A stretch of 64,000 nucleotides of DNA from Amoebidium appalachense. Its lineage: Eukaryota > Ichthyosporea. Position numbers and translations under genes: made by a program. Shown here in pieces: positions 1 through 13,830 of the stretch (its first letter is position 1; every line of letters begins with the position of its first letter). The notes beneath the pieces are model-generated. The model had not been told where the DNA came from. It did no database searches and saw only the letters and a list, made by a program, of their open reading frames with translations. The stretch spans positions 6,262,001-6,326,000 of the forward strand of contig CAVNZM010000014.1 of the NCBI GenBank assembly GCA_963693365.1, read 5' to 3'.

Positions 1-42
1 GGCTGGGATTCGAACTGGAAGCAGGCGGGAGGAAAAGGCGGT

Positions 43-95
<53 letters not shown>

Positions 96-1323
96 GGGGG
101 GAAGCAGGGGGTTATGGCGGGCGAGAGGGGTGGGAGCAGGGGAAGAAGCAAGCAAGGGGTGAGGGAGGGAGGGAGAGACGGAGACAGGGAAGGGAAAGGG
201 AGGGAGGAAGAGAGGGAGAAAGGAAGGAGGGAGGAAAGGGAGAGTGAAGAGACAGGGAAAGAGGAAGACAAAAAAGGGGAGGTAACGGAGAGAAGCAAGA
301 GAGTTGACAGAGACAGAGATTGGGAAAGCACATACTTTCATCACGATTGGGGAGAATTCGCAGCGAAAAGTGTGACAAGCTTGCTCAACTAAGTCATGCA
401 GTACGCGCCGGCGTATCGCCTTTAGAACCCAACGACTACGGCAAACACGAGGTGAAAGAAGAAAGTGATCCGTCACCCGAGCTCGCTCAGTGCACGCGAA
501 AGTAGGGGTTATCTCACCTGGTCACACGGAGACCTCTCTTGCGGTGTGCTGTTCGTTCCGGCTCTGTGCAGCGGGAACTTCTTGAAAAAAGAAAACAAAC
601 CGTGAAAGTGTCAACTTTGGCAAGGCTTATACACTATTTATTGCTGTGGACACTGTCGGGGGCAAGACCAATATGAAAACCCCGGGCCAATATAGAGTTA
701 GTCTTGTCTTACATCAGATACCCTTACTGGTGACGTACTATTTCTGCATGCTCAATCTTCCTCATCAATCATTCATGGCTCCCTCTCTCCATCTCTCTCA
801 GCTTTCTCTCTCTGTGTCCCCCCCCCCCCCCCCCAACACACACACACACACACACACACGTTTTTGGCCAAAAGTGTCTTAATGCGCGAGGTGTATCCAT
901 ACCAAGGCATTCTAGACCAAGCAAAGACTTATGATGCCGAGACATCGGTTCATTCAATCAACTACGAACACACACCAGCGATCTGTTTTCCTCAGATTGA
1001 AGAGAAAATTAAAGCCTGCACCTATTTAGCTACCATCACAGTGTTTGTTTCTTTAACGGCCACACCCACCAAAGGATCCCATGCATAGTCGAGCGAGATC
1101 TTCTGTCTGAAGGATGCCCAACCGTTCCCATGGTTGGGCGCGGTTAAGGAAAACAAGGGGGTTGGCACCAACAGGTGTTAAGTGCTGTTGTGGGCGAAAA
1201 ACCATTTGTCCTCCGATTGAAAGTGCCGGCGTCTGGAAAGATAAGAAAACCTGCCTTCAATATCACCAGAAAGGCAGTGTGGCAACGTGATTTTAGCTCG
1301 AGCGCGAGCCCAGGAAAGAAGAA

Positions 1324-1422
<99 letters not shown>

Positions 1423-1637
1423 CGTACACAAACACACACACACGTGCACACACACTAGTAGGGTACGAGCACAGCAGCTTCGTGAAGCTGTGACTTGAAG
1501 TCACATGTGCACCTCTCTGCAGAAAAAATCGCCACACACATGCAGGTATACACATACACGCACACAATCATACACGCAAGTGTGACTTTAATATACATGC
1601 ACAAGCATTCAATGGCATGTAAGCACCACAATCACGA

Positions 1638-1706
<69 letters not shown>

Positions 1707-1746
1707 GTGTGCAACCACACACACTGTAGCACACACACACACACAT

Positions 1747-1792
<46 letters not shown>

Positions 1793-1842
1793 TAGCACAC
1801 ACACATGCACACACGCACACACACACACACACACACACACGT

Positions 1843-1904
<62 letters not shown>

Positions 1905-1982
1905 TACACACATACACACACAACACACCCACCCACGTGCACACACCGTGTGTGTACACACACTGACACACATACACACGTG

Positions 1983-2022
<40 letters not shown>

Positions 2023-2290
2023 GCACGCACGCACACGCACACGCACACGCACACGCACACGCACACGCACACGCACACGCACACGCACACGCACACGCAC
2101 ACGCACACGCACACACACTGCACACTTACGCATGGCACAGGCAAACACACGGTCTGTGCAGTCGCACAAACGCACACAGACGCGCGCGCCCACCAACACA
2201 CGCACCCAAACAGCTTCCCATCTGCTCTTGCCTGTGACGTCTGCACGCATAAGTAACCCTGCTCTTATTAGATCAAGTAGAGCAGCATCT
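1..2290. repeat. Simple-repeat rich leader region, no supported gene
   Basis: The stretch opens with an uninterrupted run of G at 45-94, then GA-rich low-complexity DNA to about 300. A pure (CA)n tract occupies about 1326-1417, and a compound CA/CACG microsatellite with CTGTAG-type interruptions fills about 1640-2117. Between them, 360-770 and 880-1310 are mixed-composition DNA in which I recognise no coding exon. The segment at about 633-667 resembles a short dispersed repeat seen again at 23941 and 25693. The His-Thr and Cys-Val frames here only reflect the dinucleotide repeats. Confidence 0.8.
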
Positions 2291-2373
2291 GGTTTGGGTT
2301 TGGCTGACGGAGTGAAAGGGCTGAAACCTGGGTACTGTGGTTGTCTTTGATCCCCCTCTGAGGATGGCCTCTA

Positions 2374-2458
2374 CTTATGATGCATTCTGTTTGTGTGCTC
2401 GGCATTCAGCATTGTGTTGCCCGTCATGAATGCGTACGCTGTAACACATTCGACCCTC
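2374..2458. repeat. Intronic repeat block, copy a
   Basis: The block begins ATGATGCATTCTG and ends CTGTAACACATT followed by C-rich DNA. Related blocks occur at 55435-55520, 61935-62036 and, more weakly, 59440-59530, all in introns of this gene family. The first two are simply paralogous introns. The others lie in different introns of one gene and so are not explained by gene duplication. Confidence 0.6.
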
Positions 2459-2883
2459 CCCCTCCCCTCCCGCCCACGCCCCCGCTAGCCTTTTGGTTGC
2501 TGCTGTGCTTGCGAACTGCGTTCCCATGCTTACACGTGTCACTCACTGTCCTGCGCCATTTTCACGGCTTTGTGTTAGCCATGCTTTGCGTCATGTTATA
2601 TTCCGCACCCCCCTCTCTCCCAGTGCCGCGTCCCCATCCTTCTCCCGTTGTATACCTGCTTTCCCTGGATAGAACTCGTTTAGCTGTCAAATCCTAATAC
2701 CTAATTTCCCTCTATGCTCTGGCATCTCCTCCCTGCCTTCCCCTCCCCTCCCACTTCGAATCCCCCCCTCCCCCCCTCCCTCTGCAATTCTCTTTCTCCC
2801 TCATCTACACCGGTTCTAATTTAAAGGACATACTTAAAAACCCGTCCCCACTTCTTTCTCCTCCCCCCCCCCCCCCTCCTTCC

Positions 2884-2886
<3 letters not shown>

Positions 2887-2980
<94 letters not shown>

Positions 2981-3002
2981 CCCCCCCCCCCCCCCCCCCC
3001 CC
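2887..3002. repeat. (CT)n followed by poly-C
   Basis: A (CT)n tract of about 90 bases runs directly into a C homopolymer of about 24 bases. The block lies just upstream of the 3' splice site at 3092, separated from it by C-rich and (CA)n sequence. Confidence 0.9.
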
Positions 3003-3092
3003 TTTGCTCACACAGACAAACACACCATCACCACCCTCCCCCTTGCCCCCCTCCTCCCCCTCCTCCTCCCCGCCACCCACACACACACACAG

Positions 3093-3738
3093 GTTTGGCT
3101 ACACCAAGCACGTGGTGCGTGCTCTGCAGATTTCCACCAAGAGCACAGACAAGGCCATCAAGATTGCACAGGGCGGTATTGACTGGACGTACAAGAACTT
3201 AGCGTTTGTGCGTGACGGGCAGACGTGCAGCGTGGAGGAGGCAATGAAGGTGTGTGTGTGTGTGTGTGTCTTTTCTGTGTCTGTGTCTGTGTCTGTGTAC
3301 ACGTGCTACGTGCATGTGTTTGTGGTCACCTGTGTACACGTGGATTACTTTGGCTGTGTTGTTGTCAAATTGTGTGGGTGTGGGTGTGTGTGTGTGCGTG
3401 TGCGTGCATCATATATGCATTTTCTTCTTCTGCATGTATTTGCTCTCTTTGCTGAACTCTCTTCGCCGCCGCCCCCCCTCTGCCCCTCCCTCCCCCTTGA
3501 GGCTACTGCGTTGTCTTTGTCGTTTTTCTTGCTTCTGAGTGATTTGGGTGGTTGAGGCAGATTGGGATATCTCGGTGTGCTACAAATCGGGGGAGGGAGG
3601 GGGGAAGGGAGGGGGGGGGGGGGGGGGGGGGGGGGGGAGGAGGGGGGGAGGAGGGGGGCCGAGGGGGGGAGGTGGGGGAGATATACGGGATGCACGAATG
3701 GGGGAGGTGTGTGAGTAAGGTGGGCCGGGGCGGGGCGG

Positions 3739-3773
<35 letters not shown>

Positions 3774-3900
3774 GGTCTGGGGAGGAAAGAGAACGATGTG
3801 CTTGTTTTCTGTTGGTGGACTTATACATATGGTTTCTGATCGAAGGATAAAAAGGGGTGCAAGGGGTGCGACAACACACAGTAACGGGAAACGTTTGTTT

Positions 3901-3931
<31 letters not shown>

Positions 3932-4002
3932 GGGGGGGGGGGAAGGGGGAGGAGGAAATGGGGGGCTGAGGGTCAAGTTTCTGTTCGGGGTTTTTTTTTT
4001 TT

Positions 4003-4037
<35 letters not shown>

Positions 4038-4158
4038 GGGATGGGGGATAGACGAGAAATGGCGCACGTGGACGGTAGATATGGGGACAGTTAGGCTGGG
4101 AAAAGTAATGAAGAATAGGAGGGAGGGAAGCAGAGGGAAGTGGGGGGGGGGGTGGGGT

Positions 4159-4189
<31 letters not shown>

Positions 4190-4255
4190 GGTTTGCATGT
4201 GTGAGCTGTTTTTTGCTTGGCACATACATGGTCCTCCACTACCTTTCATTTTCCT

Positions 4256-4287
<32 letters not shown>

Positions 4288-4738
4288 GAAAAAAAAAAAA
4301 CATTTCCTCATTTTTTTCAACACCACGCCTAACACTCCCACTTTGCATCACAGAAGTTCACCGGCACCTTCGAGACCGGTGTGATTAAGGGCAAGAAGCC
4401 CCGCGGGGAGAAGGTGGAGCTGGAGATCCCATATAAGGGTCGTGTGCTTAAGGGGAAGGAGCTGATTGCGCAGATCGACAAGTGGGCCAACTACGGCACT
4501 ATTGAGCCGTCGTGTGCAGATGGCCTAAAGGCCTGTGTGCTGCGCCCTGAATGGTACGTGTGTGGAGCGAGTGGCCTTAAATACTGAGATGGGATTTCCG
4601 ATATTCCTTTATATGGCAATTGGATTGACACACACATGTGCAACCAGGGCGATTCTATTCAATGGGTAGAAAAGAGCAAAAAAGCAGAGGAAAGGGGTGG
4701 GGTGGGTGGGGGGAGGGGAAAGGAAATGGGAGGAGGGA

Positions 4739-4788
<50 letters not shown>

Positions 4789-4862
4789 GAGAGAGAGTAT
4801 GAGGGGTGTTGGGGAAGAAAGGGGCCGGCAAAAATGAAAAAAAGAACATTTTCTTTTTGGGG

Positions 4863-4896
<34 letters not shown>

Positions 4897-5084
4897 ATTA
4901 ATGTGTACACCTTAAACCGTGTAGATGCTCAAGTGCCACCCGCCCTCGTCTTTCCCCCTCCTCCTTCCCCCCTCACTCCCCCTTCTAACCCCCCCTCCCC
5001 CTCCCCCTTCCGCACCCTCCAACAACCACCACGACCACCGAACTCACACCTCCTAACACGTACACACACACACACATACCCCCA

Positions 5085-5123
<39 letters not shown>

Positions 5124-5280
5124 TCTCTCTCTCTCGCACACATACACACACATACAGGCTGGACCTCTCCGACAAGTACTTTGTGCTGTGTGGTGCAGGC
5201 AGTGCCATGGGCCCCTTCCTGATTTTGGTGGCTCTGGGTGCAAATATCATTGCTCTCGATCTCGACCGTGCCCCAATCTG
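3093..5280 (+). CDS. Truncated paralogue of Rossmann-fold protein gene (3 exons visible)
   Basis: Three exons with GT-AG borders are visible: 3093-3249, 4354-4553 and 5158-5280. They match exons 2, 3 and 4 of the gene at 54995-62664 in order, phase and splice position. The first encodes FGYTKHVVRAL..., the second KFTGTFETGVIKGKKPRGEK... and the third the nucleotide-binding loop CGAGSAMGPF followed by ALDLDR at the end of the second strand. Intron homology to the other copy runs from about 2295 to about 5650 and then stops. No counterpart of exon 1 or of exons 5-9 is visible, so as it stands this is a partial copy. The second exon differs from its paralogue at about 15 sites, only one changing an amino acid, so it was under purifying selection for much of its history. 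It could be a gene whose remaining exons diverged or were lost, or a recent pseudogene. The exons are certain; function is not. Confidence 0.75.
3610..4188. repeat. Cluster of poly-G tracts inside an intron
   Basis: Several G homopolymers (about 3610-3637, 3744-3771, 3915-3942, 4013-4040 and 4158-4187) and one T run (3991-4011) fill the intron between the exons ending at 3249 and starting at 4354. No coding signal is seen. Confidence 0.9.
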
Positions 5281-5339
5281 GTGAGTTAAGGCTTTTTTTT
5301 TTTTTTTTTTTTATTTTTCCCTGAGAAAAGTTGGATCCA

Positions 5340-5446
<107 letters not shown>

Positions 5447-5927
5447 CTCACACAGTAAGGGTCGGTAGGTGTGGGTGTGTGTGAAGGGGGGGAAGGGGGG
5501 GGGGGGGGGGGGCTGGGTACATTTCTGCCTGTGTGTGTATTCCTGCATGTGCGTTGTAGTTGACAGTTGACAACCCCCCTTCCCCCCCCTCCCCCTCTCC
5601 CGTTCTTTCCTCTCCCCCCAAAAAACCGTTTATGCAAAAGAGACTAAATGCATTTTCACAACTGGGTTGGGAAGGGATGTATTTATTCTTTGGTACTTTT
5701 GTGTAGGAAGGAGAGAGGGTTTTTTATGTTGGGGAATGGGGGGGGGGGGGGGGGGGGGGAGGGGGGGGGGGGGGGGGTTAGTATGCTGAGCACATGCTCG
5801 TATTCTGCTCTGTCTGTGTATTCGAGGGGCTGGATTGGGTGCCCCAGCGGGGTGTTTGCTAATTGGCCTTTCGCCCACTTCACAGATGCTTTGGCTGGTG
5901 AGGTGTTCACTCAAGGGCAGGTAAAGC

Positions 5928-6240
<313 letters not shown>

Positions 6241-6792
6241 ACACACACACACACGCATTATAGGGTGGGCCCTCACACACACACCGGAGAAAGAGGGGGG
6301 AGTCGGGGGGGGGGGGGGGGGGGGGGGGAGAGAGAGAGGGGGGGGAGGGGGGGGGGGGTCCTGTAATGCTAAGGAACTGTAGAGGAAGTATATGTCAATG
6401 TGTGGGCACCCATGCAGATGGGAATGCGACAGTGCAGGGGAAAGATGGAAACAATGTACTGGTAGATGAGGGAGAGGAGAAGCAGGCACTGAAAGGTTAA
6501 TCCCCCCCTCCCCCCCCCCCCCCCCCCCGGCCCCGGTTCCCCCCTCTGCCCCTCCCTGCCCTTTTGTTTCTATAGCAAGCAGCCTAGACAGGGGGAGGGG
6601 CCGGGGGGGGGGGGGGGGGGGGGGGGAGGGGGGTGATGACATACCCTTATAGCCACTGTGTTGTGATGGTTTAATTTAATTCGCATCTAGGGCATACATG
6701 CACATACTGTTGCTGAATGACGGACAGGCACAGGCTGATACAGGCACACCAACATACATACGCGCGCGCGCAGGCACGCACGCACACAAACA

Positions 6793-6827
<35 letters not shown>

Positions 6828-7318
6828 CTTGGCCTGGACGCTATGAATGCCTCTTGGTTTGTTGACAGCGACTACGAAGACGAAACTCAACAGGTTCCTC
6901 CTCCCCCCCCCCCCCCCCCCCCGCCGCGTCCCCGGCCGCCCCCTCCACACGCACGCACACACACAGAACGAGAGAGAGAGAGGGGGGGGGGGGGGGGGGG
7001 GGGGAGGGAGGGAGGGAGGAAGATAAACACTCACAGAGAGCGGGAGGGGGGGTGGGGGGGGGGAGAGAGGGGGGGGGGGGGGGGGAGGGGGGAGGGGGGA
7101 GGGGGGGGGAAGGGGGCAGAGAGGGATATACACACGCACACACGCGCGTGCGCGCGCACACACACACCCGTTTTTCTTCACGCATCCCCATCTCCGTTTC
7201 ACCACACACGCTTCCGCTTGCATCCATACATAACCAGACCCAATTCGTGTCTTTTTTGACATCCTCCTCCCTCCCCCCTCCCCCCCCCCCCCCAAAAAAA
7301 AAAAAAAAAAAAAAAGAC

Positions 7319-7735
<417 letters not shown>

Positions 7736-8059
7736 GTGTTACAAGTGAGAAATTCGGCGAATTCTTTTGTTCATTCTCTTTATGCCCCGCGCACATATCA
7801 GCCTATGCGTGTTTGGGTGGCGGAGGGGATGGGTGTGTGTGTGGGGGGGGGGGGGGGGGGGGGGGGGGGGGATAGCAAGCTTATATTGATTGCACTTTAC
7901 AGAATAATCGTGCCGCATCTACAGTTGTCGATGGGTGAGTAATTGTTTACCTCCCCTCTCCCCCGCTCCCCCCCCCCCCCCCCCCCCACCCGCCCAACAC
8001 AGACACATACGAACACACAAACAGACATGCACACGGAGGATGAGGAGAGAGAGGAAGAC

Positions 8060-8214
8060 AGGGTTGGGGGGGGGGGGGGGGGGGGAGGGGGAGAGGGGAG
8101 GAAAAGAGAGGTGAGGGAAAGGGGGGGGGAGTGAGAGGGGAGGAAAAGAGAGGTGAGGGAATGGGAGGGAGAGAGAGCCTGTGTGTGTGTGTGTGTACGT
8201 GTGTGTTCCTGTGC

Positions 8215-8280
<66 letters not shown>

Positions 8281-8377
8281 TGTCAATGATCAATAGCGGC
8301 CCCACCCCCCTCCCCCTTCCCCCCAAAAAGGAAAGCACCTGCACATGAAGACTTGCACACAAGCACCTCTCGCACGT

Positions 8378-8459
<82 letters not shown>

Positions 8460-8670
8460 TACACTGGTGTGACGCACACACGTCAACACAATTGTCAACA
8501 CGCACACACATCACTCGACGTGCGCGGACTCATACTCCTATTTGCACATCCAAACCCACACGTACGCGAAAGGGGTGGACATACACGCAACACAATCACA
8601 CACTCACGCACTCACTCACTGACACTCAAACTCACGTGATACACACACACATACACACACAACACACACA

Positions 8671-8758
<88 letters not shown>

Positions 8759-8760
8759 GG
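8060..8760. repeat. Poly-G, short tandem duplication and (GT)n/(CA)n tracts
   Basis: A G-run (8067-8084) is followed by a block GAGGGGAGGAAAAGAGAGGT present twice (about 8093 and 8131). A (GT)n tract spans 8217-8279, and (CA)n tracts span 8379-8456 and 8669-8756. No coding evidence. Confidence 0.9.
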
Positions 8761-9824
8761 AGAAAACAGCGGCCCGTGCGAACTTGTCCAATCAGCCTGG
8801 AGGAAGCGCGCAAATTTGGTCAGTGGCAAAGTCGGACCTATGACGCCTAACCAATTGTATCTCTCCGCTACGGTTCTTGGACATCGATAAGCCAATCACT
8901 ACTAGGTTTAGACTGAGTATCGGTGGGGCTACATCAGAGGGGCGGATGTGGTCTCCTTGTAGGCGCCTTTTCTTTCAAAATGCAGCAGCAGTGATGATGC
9001 TTTTTTTCATGGATATGCTAAGCTTACGTGAACATATGATGAATATATATTATGAACACTAATAACGAACGTATGCCTACGGTACCAAAATCATTCCAGG
9101 CCTATGGTATGATGGATGCACGGAAATTTAACTAAAAGTGACTTAGTGTGAGTACAAAAACTTTTTTTCGAACTTGTGGCGGCATGTTTGTTTTATGCAC
9201 ACACTGGATTCAAATGAACGGCACAAGGGTGTGCTAAATTTTAGACTTTTGGCAGACAAGATTCTGGCGCTAGGAATTTAGTAAAAATTATATATCCAGC
9301 TGTCTAGCCCCCACGGCACATGAAATTTTAATATTTTCCTGTTGTCCCTGTGGGCTAGGGGGGTTAGGAATTAAGATTCTGGCTGGCTATGGCCAAAATT
9401 CACGTAATCTTACATCTATTCGGTCTAACCCTGCATGATGGATATGCAATTCTTTGAGAGCCACATGATTGTCGTCGTGTGCGTATTCGAGATATACTAA
9501 AAACCACATGAACGTATGATAGATATATCGAAACCTCCTTCCCGTATGTTGGGGATATATATATACCGAAACCACATGATGAATGGCCCAGCTTGAAATC
9601 GTGCCAGTAGACATGTTTTACTATCCCACAATGTAGATAGTATATGATATAAATATCTTACAGATACGCAATTTGATAAAATCGCGAAAAAAAATATGCA
9701 AAGTCGATAAAAGTTTGTATAGGCACTGTTCTCGAATTCAAGGCACAAAATCCCCCTAGTATATAATAAGTATATCGCGATAGATATACTTGTTATATTA
9801 CTATCTATGTAGATTGTGTTATGG
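8761..9824. other. Anonymous AT-rich DNA, nothing recognised
   Basis: Mixed to AT-rich sequence with several short ATATAT stretches. Open frames on both strands are below 85 codons and show no domain signature. I see no RNA gene and no transposon ends here. Confidence 0.5.
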
Positions 9825-10080
9825 GGTTTACGCTATTTACTCGAGGCAAAGAGAGACCAGTCTCAGGTATGGGGGGGTTTTGCTCGGAATATCCCCTCAG
9901 CGGTATATCATGATCAAGCACATAGATGTCGGGTGATGATTATATATCAGGGTTTAATTTCTCTACTAAAGACTAAGACCATAAAGACTGAGAAAACCAA
10001 TTAATTAGTTGGGTTCCCCGTTTTTTTTTTTGTTTTTGTTTTTTTTTTTGTGGGCTCCCCTGGGACACTCGGTATCAGCT

Positions 10081-10130
<50 letters not shown>

Positions 10131-11376
10131 AAAATTTTGAAATGGTGTGTTTCTCAAGCCAATCAATACATCTAATAAACAGGTCATAGTTACGTGTGTT
10201 TAGTATAAAATCAAGGATGTTGTAATTTTCAGGTAGGCTATCTTTCTGGGTGTCTGTTGTGAATGTGTCGTGTGTGTTGCGGTATTATGTGGTCTATCAA
10301 ACTACATTTGGCGATACATGATCGTTTAAACTGGTGTCACGGTGCGTGTGTTGTTTGGGCATGTAAACTTTATGCCACCTTATACTTATTAGACCTCCAC
10401 TGTATAGTACGTGTACAGTAAAAGCGTGGTAAGTGATCAATAATACCATCAGCTAGAGAAAGACCAGTTCTACAGGAAGGCAATATTTATTTAGGTGTTA
10501 TACATTTGCGAGTGCCATATTTGGCAATATGGTTAAGGCGGTCACTATATATAAAACGAGACATAAGGACCTGGTTTAGGTTTTCAAGGTGTCTGCTTTC
10601 ATCGCGTCTAGTGTCGTGTGGTATCTTTTTCCATTTGTTATATATTGTGTAAATTATTTTGTGATTATAAGTAAGTGGCAGTCCAAAGTCACACGCCACA
10701 CTTTTGCGGGGTTTATTTGTATTTGTGCCCGGCCCGGGAAGAAGGAGAGAGTGAGGGAAGGAAAGAGGGGAGAGGTGGGGAGGGGACAGGTCGGATACTA
10801 GAAGAGAGGGTGGGAGGGCAGATAATTCTTTAAGCGGCTTATGTGCTTATTGAATTTCAGCGCGAAATGGGATACTCTAGCAGCTATTGGGACCAGACCA
10901 TATTATCGAGAGCGCTACAGGCCCAGGTTTACAACAGTTGTTAGATAGAAAGGAGGCAACTTCTACTTCAAGGAAATTTGCCAAGGGTTTAAGCGCTCTA
11001 GTTCTCTCTTTCTTGATCCAAGCGGCGAGAAGGGGTAAACCATATTCACATGCCGGGAAGACAAAAGTGCGAATAAATGTAAGTCTAATAGAAGGATGGA
11101 GGGGTGTGTCTCAAAAAAGATTAGCCGAGAAGAAAGCTAACCACTTACGAGCCAGCTCTACCCTCTTTTCAACCATATGGGAAAACATAACACCAACAGA
11201 ATTGACTGAAACACCAAGATATTTGTATTCTGGAACGATAGGTACAGGTTTAGATGATAATGTTAGTGTATGTAAATTGTTAGCTATATCAGGTACAAGA
11301 ACACAAAGTTTGTGTTATGGTAAAACATGTCTATTAGCACAATCCGTTTTCAGACCATCCCGCGGCGGGCAAAGCA
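9825..11376 (-). mobile_element. Decayed LINE-type retrotransposon fragment (3' part)
   Basis: Read on the minus strand, about 11376-11200 gives a broken frame with GWSENGL and, after a frame change, VPIVPEYKYLGVSVNSVG. This resembles the W..NGL..N..KT and YLGV motifs at the C-terminal edge of LINE reverse transcriptases. It continues with ...MVEKRVELARKWLAFFSANLF and, past a stop, LRLTFIRTFVFPACEYGLPL-like sequence typical of the post-RT region. Stops and frameshifts make it a dead copy. The part nearest 9825-10560 is shared, in the same orientation, with 49785-50395 and in part with 53400-53514, so it is the 3' end of a repeat family. A (GT)n tract at 10080-10128 sits at the same place in the copy at 49.8 kb. 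Family assignment comes from motif resemblance only. Confidence 0.6.
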
Positions 11377-11405
11377 GGAAGTGTTACATCGATATATATA
11401 TGTCG

Positions 11406-11406
<1 letters not shown>

Positions 11407-11440
<34 letters not shown>

Positions 11441-11494
11441 GGGGGGGAGGCCAGGGATCTATATATATATCGAACACCTTTCTTTCTTTCTTTC

Positions 11495-11585
<91 letters not shown>

Positions 11586-11620
11586 CAAAAAGGGGGGGGG
11601 GGGGGGGGGGGGGGGGGGGT
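11407..11620. repeat. Poly-G, poly-T, (GT)n and poly-G cluster
   Basis: G homopolymer (about 11407-11439), CTTT repeats and a T-run, a (GT)n tract (11517-11584) and another G homopolymer (11592-11619) follow each other directly, at the upstream edge of the LINE fragment. Confidence 0.95.
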
Positions 11621-11744
11621 TTCAGGGGTTGTTCTGGTACCCTTTTATCATGTATACAGTCATAGGGTTGTTATATATTCCGTGCGGTCTGGCGGTAGTA
11701 CTACGCCGACTGATTTAGTACTCGTTACGGTGGACTATACTTAG

Positions 11745-12540
11745 TACTAATACTAGGAATAATATAATACTATTCATTACTTAAATACAAACTACAATAC
11801 TACTTAATACTTCCCGGGTACGCTTTATGATCACTGGCAGACGGGACCGTCTGGGGGCCGGGCGGGGGCCGCGGGGCCCTGATACAGCCGCTGGAGTGAG
11901 ACTGTCACTGCCGGTCCGTCGCCGGACACGTGCACCGTAGGATCCCGTCCAGTATTCAACCCGATATAATAGGCATATATATAATATATTTCTCAGACTG
12001 AAATGGCCGCCGTCTTCTGAGCAAACAAAATAACAGATCTAGACTGTTGGTTATGTAATTTTCCGTGGCTCTTGCAGGGTGATGAGCTAAAATGAGAAAA
12101 CAGAATAGAGACAAAATCTTGTAACGGTTTTCCCGGCCCTCTATCTTGGGTACATAGGCCTAGCTGTTTCTCTGTGACGTGTGTGACCGACCGTTGCAGC
12201 CTGCAAATGCAGACGGGACAAAGTCACGACTCGGTTTGCATTCAGGGTTCGAAGGACGGTGGAGCCCGTTAACGGAAGTCGAAATCCCGTTTCGGAAAAC
12301 CTTTCCGAAAATCGGAATGCTCCGTCGGAGCAGGCCCACCAAAAATGGTAATCATCGCGCATCAGTAAACTAGGGCATGCTTATTTGTGCCTATATTGCA
12401 TCAAAATGTAATTATAATGCATACTCAAAAACCCCTGTGGTTATTAGAGGCCTTCCTGGTGTTGGCAGTTGAAGCTTTGAAGGAATAAAAGGGAAATATG
12501 AAGTGCATTAATGCACAATATATATATATACATTTTGTCT
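11745..12540. other. Non-coding stretch without recognised features
   Basis: AT-rich start, a short GC-rich island at about 11850-11890, then unique sequence. No frame exceeds about 75 codons and no exon, RNA gene or transposon end is recognised. Confidence 0.5.
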
Positions 12541-12658
12541 CCGTATTTAAAAATTCTGGGGGAGGGGAGGGGAGGGGAGGGGGGGGGGGGGGGGGGGGGG
12601 GGGGAGGGGGGGGTGAGTTGAGGCAGCAACATGGGAAGCTCAGGCAGAAATCGAATGT

Positions 12659-12694
<36 letters not shown>

Positions 12695-12891
12695 GAAAAT
12701 CAGGTTGGGTGGTTGTGTCTGTGTTTGTGTGTGTGTGTGTATTTTTCTTTGCAATTGTGTGTGTGTGTGTGTGGTGGGCATGTATGCACGGTGTGTGTGT
12801 CTGTGTGTATGTGTACAGGTGTGGGTGTGTGTATTTGTGTCAGCGGTAATCGGTGTGTGTGTGTCTATGTTGTGTGCATGTGTGCACATGT

Positions 12892-12940
<49 letters not shown>

Positions 12941-13033
12941 GTGTGTGTGTGTGTGCATGACATTGTGTGCATGTGTGTGTGTGTTTTGTGTCAACGGTTA
13001 TGGTGTGTGTGTATGTATGTACAGTGTGTGTAT
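12541..13033. repeat. Poly-G and GT-rich repeat hosting the Copia insertion
   Basis: G homopolymers (about 12580-12604 and 12661-12693) lead into an imperfect (GT)n region with CATGTGTGCA-type interruptions to 13033. The same kind of GT repeat resumes after the Copia element at 18891, so the element split a microsatellite. Confidence 0.9.
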
Positions 13034-13038
13034 GTATG
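13034..13038. repeat. Target site duplication, left copy (GTATG)
   Basis: The five bases GTATG before the 5' LTR are repeated at 18886-18890 right after the 3' LTR, as expected for integrase-made 5-bp target duplications. Confidence 0.9.
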
Positions 13039-13754
13039 TGTCATCTTCACTTAATTCTCAGCAAGACTTAGAAGTTGAGTTTGGTATTTATTTATTAGTT
13101 GTTGTAGTTTGTTTCCTTTTCCTTTCTTCATTTCTTTCTTTCTTTTCCGTTTCCGTGTACACGACATCTTAGATCTGTGTACGTATCGACATACTTAGCT
13201 CGCGCACACGTATTGTCGTTTGCGTCAAAATCTATATATGTCATCCAATCATATCTCGTTTGTATAGTATTTTCCCAAATATAGTAACTTACATTCCTTT
13301 CTCATTCCTTTCCCACGACGTAGCATTGTGCTATGTTCTTCAACTATTAGGAATAATTATATTTAGACGTGTTATGATAAGAACATGTATAAATATATGT
13401 TATGAATTAATAGTTACATAAGTGGTTTCATTTTATTAAATGTTTCCGTGCTTTTATTAGAAGTTTCTTTCATTAGAGGATTGAGTTTTACATTCTAAAT
13501 GTCGACAGACATTTTATTCGATATATTTTACACTCATAGTTTTCATTCTTTTGATTGGTTTATCGTTTCACAAAGTTCCCAAGTATAAAAGGGACCTCAT
13601 CTTGAAATAAATCATAAGCAGTCGTATTCACTTCCTATGGTTCCAGAAATCGTTCCTCCTCTCCGGTTGTGTTTTTCCCGTGTGTCTTTGTGTTGTGTTT
13701 TACATAACACCCATCTGTGCTCTCTGCTTCTCCGTTTACCCACACAAAATAACA
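13039..13754 (+). repeat. Copia 5' LTR
   Basis: Starts TGTCATCTTC and ends AAAATAACA. It carries 8 more bases than the 3' LTR: a 5-base difference near 13264 and a 3-base difference near 13571. It holds the promoter. Confidence 0.95.
13584..13611 (+). promoter_or_regulatory. LTR TATA box and nearby AATAAA
   Basis: TATAAAAG at 13584-13591 lies in a context repeated at 18715-18722 in the other LTR. AATAAA follows at 13606-13611, where it falls close to the expected start of transcription. It could therefore end up near the 5' edge of the R region and serve as the polyadenylation signal in the 3' LTR. Confidence 0.65.
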
Positions 13755-13830
13755 GGTTTACGGCCCCTTTGCACGCTAACACACAATCTCGCTACAACCG
13801 CGAAAATCTCTCAGTCTTACTGCTTCAATC

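Noticed and set aside
1326-2250. Long His-Thr and Cys-Val reading frames (up to about 250 codons)
   Set aside because: They are translations of (CA)n/(GT)n microsatellites, which lack stops in every frame. No start context, domain or splice logic.
12140-12375. Overlapping short frames on both strands near 12.2 kb
   Set aside because: All are about 60-75 codons, mutually overlapping, without domain or splice support.
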